Part shown: one piece after another, positions 1 through 7,134 of the stretch
How the letters are laid out: each line of letters begins with the position of its first letter
Numbering within the stretch: position 1 is the first letter of the stretch
Source of the DNA: an uncultured bacterium
GTDB taxonomy: Bacteria > Pseudomonadota > Alphaproteobacteria > CAISDR01
Direction: 5' to 3'
Length of the DNA: 14,452 bases
Assembly (NCBI GenBank): GCA_903884125.1
Contig: CAISDR010000528.1
Span: 1 to 14,452 of the forward strand
Notes under the pieces: model-generated
The model's input: only the letters and a program-made list of their open reading frames with translations
Told to the model about the DNA's origin: nothing
Databases searched by the model: none
Program-made: the position numbers and the translations under genes

Positions 1-1621
1 CGACCTTGGGATGGGCGACCAGCGCGCTTTCCACTTCGGCTGTGCCGATGCGGTGGCCCGAGACATTGATCACGTCATCGACCCGGCCTGTGATCCAGTA
101 ATATCCGTCTGCATCACGCCTGCAGCCATCGCCGGTAAAATACTTGCCCTGATAGGTCATGAAATAGGTTTGCACAAAGCGTTCATGATCGCCGAAAACG
201 GTCCGCATCTGTCCCGGCCAGGAATCGGCCAGCACCAGATTGCCTTCGCACGCCCCCTCCAGCACCTTGCCATCGGCATCAACGATTTCCGGGAACACGC
301 CAAACAATGGCTTGGTCGCCGAACCCGGTTTAAGATCGGTGGCACCGGGCAATGGAGCAATCAGAATGCCACCGGTTTCAGTCTGCCACCATGTATCAAC
401 AATCGGGCAGCGGTTATCGCCGACCACGCGGTGATACCACAGCCAGGCTTCCGGATTGATCGGTTCGCCCACCGATCCTAAAAGGCGCAGGCTGGCGCGG
501 CTGGTTTTCTTCACTGGGTCTTCGCCTTCGCGCATCAGCGCGCGGATCGCGGTCGGTGCGGTATAGAAAATCGTGACCTTGTGTTTGTCGATCACCTGCC
601 AGAAGCGCGAGGCATCCGGATAGCTGGGCACGCCTTCAAACATCAGCGTGGTCGCACCATTGGCAAGCGGACCATAGAGAATATAGGAATGGCCCGTGAC
701 CCAGCCCACATCCGCCGTGCACCAGTAAATATCGCCGGGCTTATAGTCGAAAACCATTTCATGAGTCATCGACACCCAGGTCAGATAACCACCGGTGGTG
801 TGCAGAACACCCTTGGGGCGGCCGGTTGATCCCGAGGTGTAGAGAATGAACAGCGGATCTTCGGCATTCATCGGTTCCGGCGCGCAATCGGGCGATGCCT
901 TGGCCATGGCATCATCATACCAGATATCCCGCCCCTCGGTCATCGGTATCCTGGCACCCGTACGCTTGACCACGATCATCGTGACGGGGTCTGCCAGCTT
1001 TGCCAATGCGGCATCCGCATTGGTTTTAAGCGGCACGGGCTTGCCACCGCGCAGGCCTTCATCGGCGGTGATCAGTATTTTTGAACCGCAGTCTTCCAGA
1101 CGGTTGGCCAGACTGTCGGGTGAAAATCCACCAAAGACCACCGAATGAACCGCGCCGATGCGTGCACAGGCCAGCATGGCATAGGCTGCTTCCGGGATCA
1201 TCGGCAGATAGATGGTGACCCTGTCCCCTTTTTTGACTCCCTGCGCCCGCAGGACATTGGCCAGCCGGCAGACCTTGTCATGCAGTTCGCCATAAGTGAT
1301 GGCGGCTGATGCATCTGGATCATCGCCTTCCCAAAGGATGGCAGTCTGATTGGCTTTGGTCGCCAGATGGCGGTCGATACAATTGGACGTGACGTTCAAA
1401 ACGCCGTCTTCGTACCATTTGATCGAGACATTATGCGGATCAAACGACGTGTTCTTGACGATGGTATAAGGCTTGATCCAGTCCAGCCGCTTGCCCATTT
1501 CGCCCCAGAAGCCCTGCGGGTCGGACTTCGACCGTGCGTACATCAGGGTATATTGCTGGGCATTCACATGGGCGCTGGCCGCCCATTGTGCTGGCACGGG
1601 GAAGATTTCCGGCTGGGACAT
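1..1621 (-). CDS. acs: Acetyl-CoA synthetase (AMP-forming), 3' end cut by window edge
   Basis: Activates acetate to acetyl-AMP and then acetyl-CoA in the cytoplasm, allowing growth on acetate. Reading leftward from ATG at 1621-1619, 540 codons are open to the window edge. The protein begins [10 protein letters not shown] and has the adenylate-forming P-loop [11 protein letters not shown] at about residues 264-274. Near the edge it carries [17 protein letters not shown], the hinge and start of the C-terminal domain. Full-length Acs is about 645-650 residues, so roughly 105 are missing here, including the lysine that is acylated in the PKTRSGK-type motif. The start is supported by AGGAGAG at 1626-1632, five bases ahead of ATG. 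It is preceded by the Nudix gene on the same strand, but a 151-bp gap with a candidate FNR-type promoter suggests its own transcription. The same window carries a Pat-like acyltransferase (9797-12547), the kind of enzyme known to regulate Acs. Confidence 0.96.
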   Translation of the reverse strand, partial: MSQPEIFPVPAQWAASAHVNAQQYTLMYARSKSDPQGFWGEMGKRLDWIKPYTIVKNTSFDPHNVSIKWYEDGVLNVTSNCIDRHLATKANQTAILWEGDDPDASAAITYGELHDKVCRLANVLRAQGVKKGDRVTIYLPMIPEAAYAMLACARIGAVHSVVFGGFSPDSLANRLEDCGSKILITADEGLRGGKPVPLKTNADAALAKLADPVTMIVVKRTGARIPMTEGRDIWYDDAMAKASPDCAPEPMNAEDPLFILYTSGSTGRPKGVLHTTGGYLTWVSMTHEMVFDYKPGDIYWCTADVGWVTGHSYILYGPLANGATTLMFEGVPSYPDASRFWQVIDKHKVTIFYTAPTAIRALMREGEDPVKKTSRASLRLLGSVGEPINPEAWLWYHRVVGDNRCPIVDTWWQTETGGILIAPLPGATDLKPGSATKPLFGVFPEIVDADGKVLEGACEGNLVLADSWPGQMRTVFGDHERFVQTYFMTYQGKYFTGDGCRRDADGYYWITGRVDDVINVSGHRIGTAEVESALVAHPKV

Positions 1622-1723
1622 TTTACTCTCCTGATACGTTTCCGAATTTTCTGTTGGCTTGTTTGGATCGCTAGGGCGCATCTCTTCTGGGATGCGTTGA
1701 CGGTTTGTCGCACGTTGGTTGCG

Positions 1724-1729
1724 TTTATG
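1724..1729 (-). promoter_or_regulatory. Candidate -10 element for acs
   Basis: On the minus strand this reads CATAAA, four of six matches to TATAAT. It occupies exactly -12 to -7 if the FNR-type palindrome is centred at -41.5, giving a start near 1717 and a leader of about 95 nt. The hexamer alone is weak; the geometry with the operator is the evidence. Confidence 0.45.
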
Positions 1730-1751
1730 CGGGGGATAATGAACCGGGTCC

Positions 1752-1765
1752 TTGATCCGGATCAA
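1752..1765. promoter_or_regulatory. FNR/FixK-type operator (TTGAT-N4-ATCAA)
   Basis: TTGATCCGGATCAA matches the Crp/Fnr family anaerobox TTGAT-N4-ATCAA at every defined position, and the palindrome extends perfectly to 16 bp (1751-1766). Its centre lies 41.5 bp from the start site predicted by the -10-like hexamer at 1724-1729, which is the class II activator position for acs. It sits just 3' of the Nudix stop codon, but the six-pair stem has no following T-run, so a terminator is less likely. The regulator (FnrL, FixK or another family member) is not in the window. Confidence 0.68.
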
Positions 1766-1772
1766 GTGGCCC

Positions 1773-2228
1773 CTAACTGAAAGTGGCAGGATTCCACCCA
1801 AATTCCGAGTAAGGCTGGGCCTCATTTACCCGGGCCAGCGCCTGAGCCACATAATCGACCATGTTGGGCGGCAGGCAATCAAGGTCAAACCAATCCATCA
1901 GGTCGCATTTGTGCGGCTCTGCATTAAATGGTTCGGGATCCCAGGTCCGGGCGAGAAAGAAAAATGACAGGCGCTCGGAATCTGATTTGCGATGGACCAC
2001 ATGCACCAGTTCCAGTTCATCCGGTTCAATGACAACGCCCGCTTCTTCACGGGCTTCGCGTATGGCCGCCTGGGCTATGGTTTCGTCCGCTTCCACATGA
2101 CCTGCAACCACAGAAAAATACCCATCGCGCCAGCCCGTCTGAAACCGCCGCAGCAGCAGGGTCTGCCCCTCGCGCATGAACAATACATGGGCTTCGGCAA
2201 TCTGTCGGAAACGGCTTGCGGCGGTCAT
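1773..2228 (-). CDS. Nudix (MutT-type) hydrolase
   Basis: A 151-residue cytoplasmic pyrophosphohydrolase acting on some nucleoside diphosphate-X substrate; the substrate cannot be read from sequence. The Nudix box G-x5-E-x7-REUxEExGU is complete at residues 43-65 (GHVEAD, then E49, then REAREEAGV), so the metal-binding glutamates E58, E61 and E62 are present and the enzyme should be active. The upstream part ([19 protein letters not shown]) is the usual first strand pair before the box. The length fits a single-domain Nudix protein. Its start lies 83 bp from the divergent creatininase-family gene, and no strong Shine-Dalgarno is visible (only GGA close to ATG), so the start is likely but not certain. 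The acs gene lies downstream on the same strand behind its own candidate promoter. Confidence 0.92.
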   Translation of the reverse strand: MTAASRFRQIAEAHVLFMREGQTLLLRRFQTGWRDGYFSVVAGHVEADETIAQAAIREAREEAGVVIEPDELELVHVVHRKSDSERLSFFFLARTWDPEPFNAEPHKCDLMDWFDLDCLPPNMVDYVAQALARVNEAQPYSEFGWNPATFS

Positions 2229-2311
2229 GGTCCATATCTCACTATCGGGGGCTGTCCGGATCGGACTATGGTATGTCCTGATCTTAACGCCAATTCAAAA
2301 AGTAACTGACA

Positions 2312-3058
2312 ATGCGTCTTGATTTGATGACATGGCCGCAGGTGGATGAAAGGCTTAAGTCCGACCGCGCCATCGTTCTGCCCATCGGGTCTGTTGAACA
2401 GCACGGCCCTACCGGACTAATGGGCACAGATGCCCTTGTGGCCGAGGCGGTGGCCCGACGGGCGGGCGATCTGGATGATCTGCTGATCGGGCCGACGTTC
2501 AGTATTGGAGTTGCAGCCCATCACATGGCATTCGCTGGCACCATCAGCCTTTCTGCCGGAACCTTTATGGCGGCGCTTTGTGAATGGATCACATCGCTGG
2601 TCACCCACGGATTTGATCACATCTATGTGCTCAATGGTCATGGCGGCAATATTCAGGCGATACGGCGCAGCTTTCAGACCCTGGAAGGGGAACTTGGATC
2701 GCGGGCCCCCAAAATGGTTCTGCGCAATTGGTGGGAATTTGAACCGGTCACACAGATGCGTGAGGCGCTTTATACAAAGGCCGAAGGACATCATGCCACG
2801 CCATCGGAAATTGCCATCACGCAATATCTGTATGCCGAGGCACGTCTGGCAGCGCGACCGCTAGAGCCGCTGGTCGCACCCAATGGTCCGATCCGGAATG
2901 CCCAGGATTACCGCGCGCGTTTTCCCGATGGCCGCATCGGGTCCAACCCCGCGCTTGCCAATGCCGCTGACGGTGAAAAGCTTTTGCAATCCGCCAGCCT
3001 GGCGCTGATTGATGATTTTCGGCAGTTTACCGTGGCAGGAAGGGCTCTCTCCGACTAG
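2312..3058 (+). CDS. Creatininase-family amidohydrolase
   Basis: A 248-residue member of the creatininase / MftE superfamily of metal-dependent amide hydrolases. The N-terminal motif LPIGSVEQHGP...GTD holds the metal ligands E29, H31 and D40. NGHGGN is at residues 108-113, and the C-terminal active-site stretch EGHHATPSE is at 158-166. True creatininases have a glutamate two residues after the histidine in the second motif (GHYE), whereas this protein has GHGG, so creatinine is not an obvious substrate; relatives act on formamides, pterin precursors or mycofactocin peptides. No mycofactocin or creatine genes are nearby. No clear Shine-Dalgarno precedes the ATG. The stop TAG at 3056-3058 shares CTAG with the stop of the convergent toxin gene. 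Confidence 0.88.
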   Translation: MRLDLMTWPQVDERLKSDRAIVLPIGSVEQHGPTGLMGTDALVAEAVARRAGDLDDLLIGPTFSIGVAAHHMAFAGTISLSAGTFMAALCEWITSLVTHGFDHIYVLNGHGGNIQAIRRSFQTLEGELGSRAPKMVLRNWWEFEPVTQMREALYTKAEGHHATPSEIAITQYLYAEARLAARPLEPLVAPNGPIRNAQDYRARFPDGRIGSNPALANAADGEKLLQSASLALIDDFRQFTVAGRALSD

Positions 3059-3507
3059 CCTAGTTGCACCGCTTCACTGGGGGATACCACGTCAATTTCA
3101 AATGGTAAAAAATGTTTTGTGTTCAAGGTTACGATCCTCAGTTCATAAGCCTTTGCGATTCCGGCAACCATCGCGTCTGCCATCCCCGGATCATATCCGG
3201 CTGAAATGGCTTTTGCTTCCAACCGACCGGCCAATGCAGCAGCAGATGTATCAAACGGAATAATTTTGTCGGCATAGTTTGCGACGAGGCCGCCGAGCCA
3301 AATTTTAAGGTTCGCTGCTTTTGCCCGGGCACCTTTTTGCGCCAGCAGTGCGATCCCTTTTTCGATCTCATGGATTGCCACGACAGATATAAAAACCCGC
3401 CCTTCGCCGTCCATTCGCTCAAGCCAGTTGAGAAATCCTTCTAAAGCATCTGAGCGTGACGGTGACAGCATCGAGAGGACATTAGTGTCGAGCAGAAACC
3501 CGCTCAA
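3055..3507 (-). CDS. vapC: PIN-domain ribonuclease toxin (VapC/FitB-like)
   Basis: A 150-residue PIN-domain protein, the toxin of a type II toxin-antitoxin pair, expected to cleave RNA with Mg2+ or Mn2+. The acidic active-site residues are in place: D7 in FLLDTNVLS, E47 in AIHEIEKGI and D111 in GMADAMVAG. LRIVTLNTKHF near the C-terminus is the usual last PIN motif. The start is unusual: the only in-frame initiator upstream of the essential D7 is TTG at 3507-3505, with a TAA two codons before it. This TTG overlaps the antitoxin stop as TTGA, and GAAAGG at 3515-3520 is well placed as its ribosome-binding site. Expression is therefore probably coupled to antitoxin translation. The gene ends convergently against the creatininase gene. 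Confidence 0.9.
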   Translation of the reverse strand: MSGFLLDTNVLSMLSPSRSDALEGFLNWLERMDGEGRVFISVVAIHEIEKGIALLAQKGARAKAANLKIWLGGLVANYADKIIPFDTSAAALAGRLEAKAISAGYDPGMADAMVAGIAKAYELRIVTLNTKHFLPFEIDVVSPSEAVQLG

Positions 3508-3752
3508 AGTTTAACCTTTCGCGCAGCCGTGGCGTTACGTTCAAACGCGCCACCGGGAAATGTCTGCAGATAAGTGACAAAGCCGGAACGTCTGCCTTTA
3601 ATTGTTTTGCGTGCAATCTCGGCAGCTTCGACTGAGACCAGTGCCGCGACCGCTTTGCCATGTCGGGTAATTGTCACCATCTCGCCCCGAATGGCACCAT
3701 CAACCAGGCTTGAAAAGCCAGCCTTTGCCTCTCTCAGATTGATAGTCCGCAT
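3504..3752 (-). CDS. Phd/YefM-family antitoxin
   Basis: The antitoxin partner of the PIN toxin, 82 residues from the chosen start. The N-terminal DNA-binding half has the family pattern MRTINLREAKAGFSSLV...GEMVTITRHGKAVAALV. The C-terminal tail (FVTYLQTFPGGAFERN) is the type that wraps around and blocks the toxin. An ATG four codons upstream (3764) is also in frame. I prefer 3752 because family members usually begin a few residues before the INLREAK motif and because GAGAG lies just upstream. It comes first in the operon and overlaps the toxin start by four bases, the normal arrangement for autoregulated type II pairs. A near-palindrome upstream (3773-3784) is a candidate operator. Confidence 0.88.
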   Translation of the reverse strand: MRTINLREAKAGFSSLVDGAIRGEMVTITRHGKAVAALVSVEAAEIARKTIKGRRSGFVTYLQTFPGGAFERNATAARKVKL

Positions 3753-3772
3753 CCTGGCTCTCATTTTATGAG

Positions 3773-3784
3773 GTCACATGTAAC
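3773..3784. promoter_or_regulatory. Candidate operator of the Phd/PIN toxin-antitoxin operon
   Basis: GTCACATGTAAC is a palindrome except for one mismatched pair, with an ACATGT core, 21-32 bp ahead of the preferred antitoxin start. A second ACA-N3-TGT half-site arrangement follows at 3786-3794. Phd/YefM antitoxins usually bind one or two short palindromes of this size next to their own start. This is inferred from position and symmetry only. Confidence 0.4.
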
Positions 3785-3824
3785 TACAATATGTTATGTC
3801 TTGCCTGAAATCAATCGCACCAGC

Positions 3825-4172
3825 TTATCCCGTTTCGATAAACTGGTCTGGGGTGATGGTGATGGCAAAGGGGGTAAGTCTGCGGCCAAGGCAGGGGCCA
3901 AGGGTGCAGCGACCGCTGTCAATATCAAACCGCGCGCCATGGGTACCGCAGATAATTTCTTCGCCATCGCTGGTCAGAAAACGGTCGTCGGGATAATCCA
4001 GCGTGGTGTAGGCGTGCGGGCACTGATTGACATAGGCCAGAATCCTGTCGCCACGCCGGACGATGAACAGCGAAAAAAAATCCCGGCCCGATCCAAATGA
4101 AAATCCGCGCGCACCCGGATCGCCCAGATCGGTAACCGCACATAATCGGGTGCCCGGTGCCGGCTGGCCCAT
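3825..4172 (-). CDS. Rieske [2Fe-2S] ferredoxin-like protein
   Basis: A 115-residue single-domain Rieske protein, probably a soluble cytoplasmic electron carrier or a small redox partner. The cluster ligands are all visible: C51-P-H53 and C75-G-T-H78, followed by GARFDIDSGRC, typical of ferredoxin-type rather than cytochrome bc1-type Rieske domains. There is no signal peptide or membrane anchor and no oxygenase catalytic domain. Its ATG shares one base with the stop of the EVE-domain gene (TGATG), which points to translational coupling. It is the last gene of the YciI - EVE - Rieske set. No dioxygenase is adjacent, so the redox partner is unknown. Confidence 0.9.
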   Translation of the reverse strand: MGQPAPGTRLCAVTDLGDPGARGFSFGSGRDFFSLFIVRRGDRILAYVNQCPHAYTTLDYPDDRFLTSDGEEIICGTHGARFDIDSGRCTLGPCLGRRLTPFAITITPDQFIETG

Positions 4173-4588
4173 CAGCCCATACCACCCATTTCAAGAATAA
4201 GGGCGGCCGCCGCATCATCAATATCCATCACCGATAGCCGTGACTGGCGGACCAGTGATATATGGGCCAGTCGCGGTTCAGCCTTTATTTGCCCAAGGGT
4301 CACCGGGCGCCTGAACGTCTTTTGCGCCTTGACATCGACCATGACAAAGCGGCCCGCTGGATCTGTGGGATCGGGATAGGCGGTCTTGATCACCTGGACC
4401 AGACCGACAATCTGGCGTTCTTCGTTCGAATGATAAAAAAAGCAGCGGTCGCCCTTGGCCATGGCTTTCAAGTGGATGGCGGCCTGATGGTTGCGTACGC
4501 CGTTCCAATGCGTGCCTTTGGCGCCTTCGGCCACCATCTGGTCCCAGGACCAGACACCGGGTTCAGATTTGATCAGAAAATACCGCAT
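4172..4588 (-). CDS. EVE-domain protein
   Basis: A 138-residue, stand-alone EVE domain (thymocyte nuclear protein 1-like; the fold is related to PUA and YTH domains). Diagnostic stretches are YFLIKSEPGVWSWDQM at the N-terminus, WNGVRNHQA at residues 28-36, FFYHSN at 50-55 and AYPDPTDP around 70-77. EVE domains bind modified bases in DNA or RNA; in stand-alone bacterial members the ligand is mostly unknown. The gene starts 18 bp after the YciI stop, with AAGGGG in the gap as a somewhat distant ribosome-binding site, and its stop overlaps the Rieske start. YciI-EVE pairing is a recurrent layout in alphaproteobacteria as far as I recall. No restriction endonuclease is adjacent, so a housekeeping RNA or DNA-modification role seems likelier than defence. 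Confidence 0.92.
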   Translation of the reverse strand: MRYFLIKSEPGVWSWDQMVAEGAKGTHWNGVRNHQAAIHLKAMAKGDRCFFYHSNEERQIVGLVQVIKTAYPDPTDPAGRFVMVDVKAQKTFRRPVTLGQIKAEPRLAHISLVRQSRLSVMDIDDAAAALILEMGGMG

Positions 4589-4606
4589 CGCCGGATGTTC
4601 CCCTTA

Positions 4607-4897
4607 TTACGCGCTGGCTGGCGGATTGATGACCCAGCGCCACGGACGCACTTCGACCAGGGCAAACAGACCGGCTTTGGCATAGGGATCGCCCGCGACC
4701 CAGGCTTCAACGCTTGCCTGATCCGGACCATCAAACAGCAGCATCGATCCACAGGGTGCACCGGCTGCATCAAGATAGGGTCCGGCCAGCACAACCTTGT
4801 TCCCCAGACTCTCCAGATAGGCCAGATGGGTTGGCCGGTTTTCCAGACGGGTGTTCAGGCTGCCCGGCTTATCAAGGCAATGGGCGACAAAATACAT
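4607..4897 (-). CDS. YciI-family protein
   Basis: A 96-residue YCII-domain protein with a ferredoxin-like dimeric alpha-beta barrel fold. The family signature is seen as RPTHLAYLESLGNKVVLAGPY at residues 21-41, with the conserved H24 proposed to be in the putative active site. The C-terminal half (AGDPYAKAGLFALVEVRPW) is also typical. The biochemical role of most YciI proteins is not known; a few relatives are dehalogenases or small-molecule enzymes. AGGA lies seven bases before the ATG. It is the first gene of a three-gene minus-strand operon with EVE and Rieske proteins, so its substrate may be linked to them. Confidence 0.9.
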   Translation of the reverse strand: MYFVAHCLDKPGSLNTRLENRPTHLAYLESLGNKVVLAGPYLDAAGAPCGSMLLFDGPDQASVEAWVAGDPYAKAGLFALVEVRPWRWVINPPASA

Positions 4898-5009
4898 GGG
4901 TCTATCCTGTATGAATGAGGCATCTCATAGGGTGTGCCACTCCCCGCTTGCGACTTCAACCCCGTTGGTCAGGTGTTTGTAAGGCTCGGATAAACCACTC
5001 GATCGGTGC

Positions 5010-5028
5010 TTGCGGTTTGTTGCCGCAA
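5010..5028. other. Small hairpin upstream of the sugar-phosphate transferase gene
   Basis: TTGCGG and CCGCAA form a six-pair perfect stem around a seven-base loop, ending 17 bp before the preferred ATG of the transferase. It may lie in the 5' leader of that mRNA. A stem this short can arise by chance. Confidence 0.25.
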
Positions 5029-5045
5029 AGCTCCAAGATTGGCCA

Positions 5046-6059
5046 ATGGACATGATGTTGATTCCCATCGGTGCCGCCTTGACGGCAATGGCACTGTCTG
5101 CCCTTGCTACCGGCTGGCTTTTGCCAGTGCTGGTTCGCCGACAGCTGATCGACGCACCAAATGACCGCTCCAGTCATCTGGCGCCCAAGCCGCGTGGGGC
5201 AGGGCCGGCGCTGATGCTGGGTCTTCTGGGATCAGTGGTGGTTTTCGGGGTGCCGGATATCAGGGCCGGGATTCTGGCAATCGCTGCCATCGGCCTTTGC
5301 GCGCTGGGTTTTCTGGATGATCAGCGGTCACTATCGGCGCGCTCCCGCCTTCTGGTTCAGGCGGTACTGGCTGGTTTTTGTGTGCTGGCACTTCCCGCGG
5401 ACCTGTCCTTATCCGGACACATGATACCCCTGGTCGCTGAACGGTTTGTGATCTGGGTCGGCTGGATATGGGTCATCAATCTTACCAATTTCATGGACGG
5501 CATTGATGGTATCACCGGCGTCCAGATGGGTTTTGTTGGCCTTGGTGCGTGCCTTGCCTTCGGCGTAATGGGTGGCGCTGATCCCAATGCCATGATCTGG
5601 GCCGCAGCACTTTGCGGGACTGGGATGGGGTTTTTATTCTGGAACTGGCCGCCATCGCATCTATTTATGGGCGACAGCGGTTCGCTTCCCCTTGGCTTGA
5701 TTTCAGGCGCTCTATCCATCGATATGGCTTTACAGGGCGCGTGGATTTCAGCGTTCCTGCTCAACGGTGTTTTCTGGTCAGATGCCACCATCACGCTGAT
5801 CCGCCGGGCGATCGCGGGCGAGGTTTTATGGCGTGCCCATCGTCAGCACAGCTACCAACGTCTGGCGCAGGTTCTGGGCGGTGCCAATGGTGTTGATCAT
5901 CACCGCGCCCTATGGGTGGTGATTGTTCTCAACGCCTGGCTTTTATTGTTTGCCATCGAAGCGCTTGAACCTGATCGCGCCATGACCGCATTGGCATTTG
6001 GCACTGTGCTGCTGGCGGCCTATCATCTGATTGTGGAACGCATCAACCCCAAGGCTTGA
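5046..6059 (+). CDS. Polyprenyl-phosphate sugar-1-phosphate transferase (MraY/WecA family)
   Basis: An integral membrane enzyme that moves a sugar-1-phosphate from a UDP-sugar to undecaprenyl phosphate, the first lipid-linked step of O-antigen, capsule or similar glycan assembly. Family landmarks, numbered from 5046: DRSSH at 40-44, the Mg2+ aspartates in FLDD at 89-92, NFMDGIDG at 148-155, FMGDSGS at 207-213 and the cytoplasmic AHRQHSYQRL at 264-273. The rest is a run of hydrophobic segments, as expected for about ten to eleven membrane helices, and 337 residues is normal. The AHR-x-H loop and DRSSH resemble WecA/WbpL-type enzymes rather than MraY. An in-frame TTG at 5010 would extend the protein by 12 residues, but ATG at 5046 is more plausible; ATGs at 5052 and 5055 are also possible. 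It converges with a glycosyltransferase gene seven bases away. Confidence 0.93.
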   Translation: MDMMLIPIGAALTAMALSALATGWLLPVLVRRQLIDAPNDRSSHLAPKPRGAGPALMLGLLGSVVVFGVPDIRAGILAIAAIGLCALGFLDDQRSLSARSRLLVQAVLAGFCVLALPADLSLSGHMIPLVAERFVIWVGWIWVINLTNFMDGIDGITGVQMGFVGLGACLAFGVMGGADPNAMIWAAALCGTGMGFLFWNWPPSHLFMGDSGSLPLGLISGALSIDMALQGAWISAFLLNGVFWSDATITLIRRAIAGEVLWRAHRQHSYQRLAQVLGGANGVDHHRALWVVIVLNAWLLLFAIEALEPDRAMTALAFGTVLLAAYHLIVERINPKA

Positions 6060-6070
6060 AGGTGCTTCAA
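6056..6070. other. Symmetrical hairpin across two convergent stop codons
   Basis: TTGAAG-GTG-CTTCAA covers the TGA stop of the transferase (6057-6059) and the TGA stop of the convergent glycosyltransferase (6069-6067). Either transcript could fold it, which would suit a bidirectional terminator, but the stem is six pairs and no T-run follows on either strand, so function is doubtful. Confidence 0.3.
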
Positions 6071-7119
6071 CGATTCAATGCCTCAATAATTTTTGAAACA
6101 TAAATCTGGGGTGAATAGCGCGCCAGCATCCATTGCCGAGTTTTGGCCGCGATGTCTTCACGTTCGCGTTCATGGTTCAGGAAATATCTGATTTTATTCC
6201 GCAGATCGTCAAAATCAGAAAACAGTATGACGCCCGATCCTTCCAGAAAGCGCCGCGTGTTGGGCGTGTCCTGTTCCAGTAAAAATGTACCGCAGGCCAA
6301 AACCTCCTTGACCCGACCTTTGACCTGATCACGCCGCGTTGAGGTCTGGGTGTTGACGATAATTTTTGACTGATTGATGGCACGGGCATAATCATCAAAT
6401 GACAAAAATGTATCGCCGGTCATATAGCCACCAAGATGTTCAAACTGATTAGTGAAATTTTCAGACAATTGGCGGATAAACTCAATACGTTGGCCTTCGG
6501 ATGAACCAAACAGCGATATGTCGCGCGATTTTTCCAGATCACGCTTTGTGAACACCTTCGTATCAACGGCAAATGGCAGCCATAAAGCGCGGTCAACATT
6601 TGTTGCATCTGAAAATACACCCTGTCGTTCGACCACGCGCTGATAGGCGAAATAATCATCCGCCAGCAATACCAGGTCCGAATGCATCAGGTTGAGTTTC
6701 AGACACAGGACGATCAGCGGATCAGATTCTTCAAGATCAAAAAAGACAGTCACAGTTTTGAACCTGTGACCGCGCTGGCGCAGCAGCGCAAAAACTTCGG
6801 GATGAATGCTCTGAGTCCCGAATGTCATTATATTTACGATAATATCGGGGTGTTCGATTTCAACCACCTGTTCCAGAATGGGTGCAAAGGCGCCATTTGC
6901 CTCGACCCAGGCGGTCTTTATTCTTTCAAGCTGGTCCATCGTTTCAGGCAAGCGCGTGAAATGCAGTTCTGCCAGACGCAGCAAAATTGTCTGATAGACA
7001 AATTCACGGGTTTCAAGGTCATGGCCTGATGATTTGAAAACCCTGAATACCTCGTTATAACCAGGCTCCTCCTTGAAATGACGTCGCTGCTGATGGTGAA
7101 GAAACAATATCCTGGTCAT
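6067..7119 (-). CDS. CgeB-like glycosyltransferase (group 1 type)
   Basis: A 350-residue cytoplasmic protein with the two-lobe layout of GT-B glycosyltransferases. Residues 1-15 (MTRILFLHHQQRRHF) form the first Rossmann strand. The C-terminal third matches the CgeB/Glyco_trans_1_2 pattern: INQSKIIVNTQTS, then KGRVKEVLACGTFLLEQD, then GVILFSDFDDLRNKI and a final RYSP. This region normally binds the nucleotide sugar, with E and G residues in the KEVLACG segment. Donor and acceptor are unknown. It starts 15 bp after the M19 dipeptidase stop on the same strand, so the two are probably co-transcribed, and it converges with the sugar-phosphate transferase. The gene looks AT-richer than its neighbours (two lines I counted give about 38 and 48% GC), which may indicate separate acquisition. 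CgeB in Bacillus is a spore-coat protein, but that name carries no functional weight here. Confidence 0.82.
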   Translation of the reverse strand: MTRILFLHHQQRRHFKEEPGYNEVFRVFKSSGHDLETREFVYQTILLRLAELHFTRLPETMDQLERIKTAWVEANGAFAPILEQVVEIEHPDIIVNIMTFGTQSIHPEVFALLRQRGHRFKTVTVFFDLEESDPLIVLCLKLNLMHSDLVLLADDYFAYQRVVERQGVFSDATNVDRALWLPFAVDTKVFTKRDLEKSRDISLFGSSEGQRIEFIRQLSENFTNQFEHLGGYMTGDTFLSFDDYARAINQSKIIVNTQTSTRRDQVKGRVKEVLACGTFLLEQDTPNTRRFLEGSGVILFSDFDDLRNKIRYFLNHEREREDIAAKTRQWMLARYSPQIYVSKIIEALNR

Positions 7120-7134
7120 ATCCGGGTGCCGACA

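Noticed and set aside
1751..1766. The 16-bp palindrome as an intrinsic terminator of the Nudix gene
   Set aside because: The stem is only six pairs with a four-base loop and is followed by GACCC rather than a T-run; the exact FNR consensus and the spacing to a -10 element fit an operator better.
5010..5045. TTG at 5010 as start of the sugar-phosphate transferase
   Set aside because: TTG with no Shine-Dalgarno; the extra 12 residues are not membrane-like and ATG codons at 5046-5057 fit the family N-terminus better.
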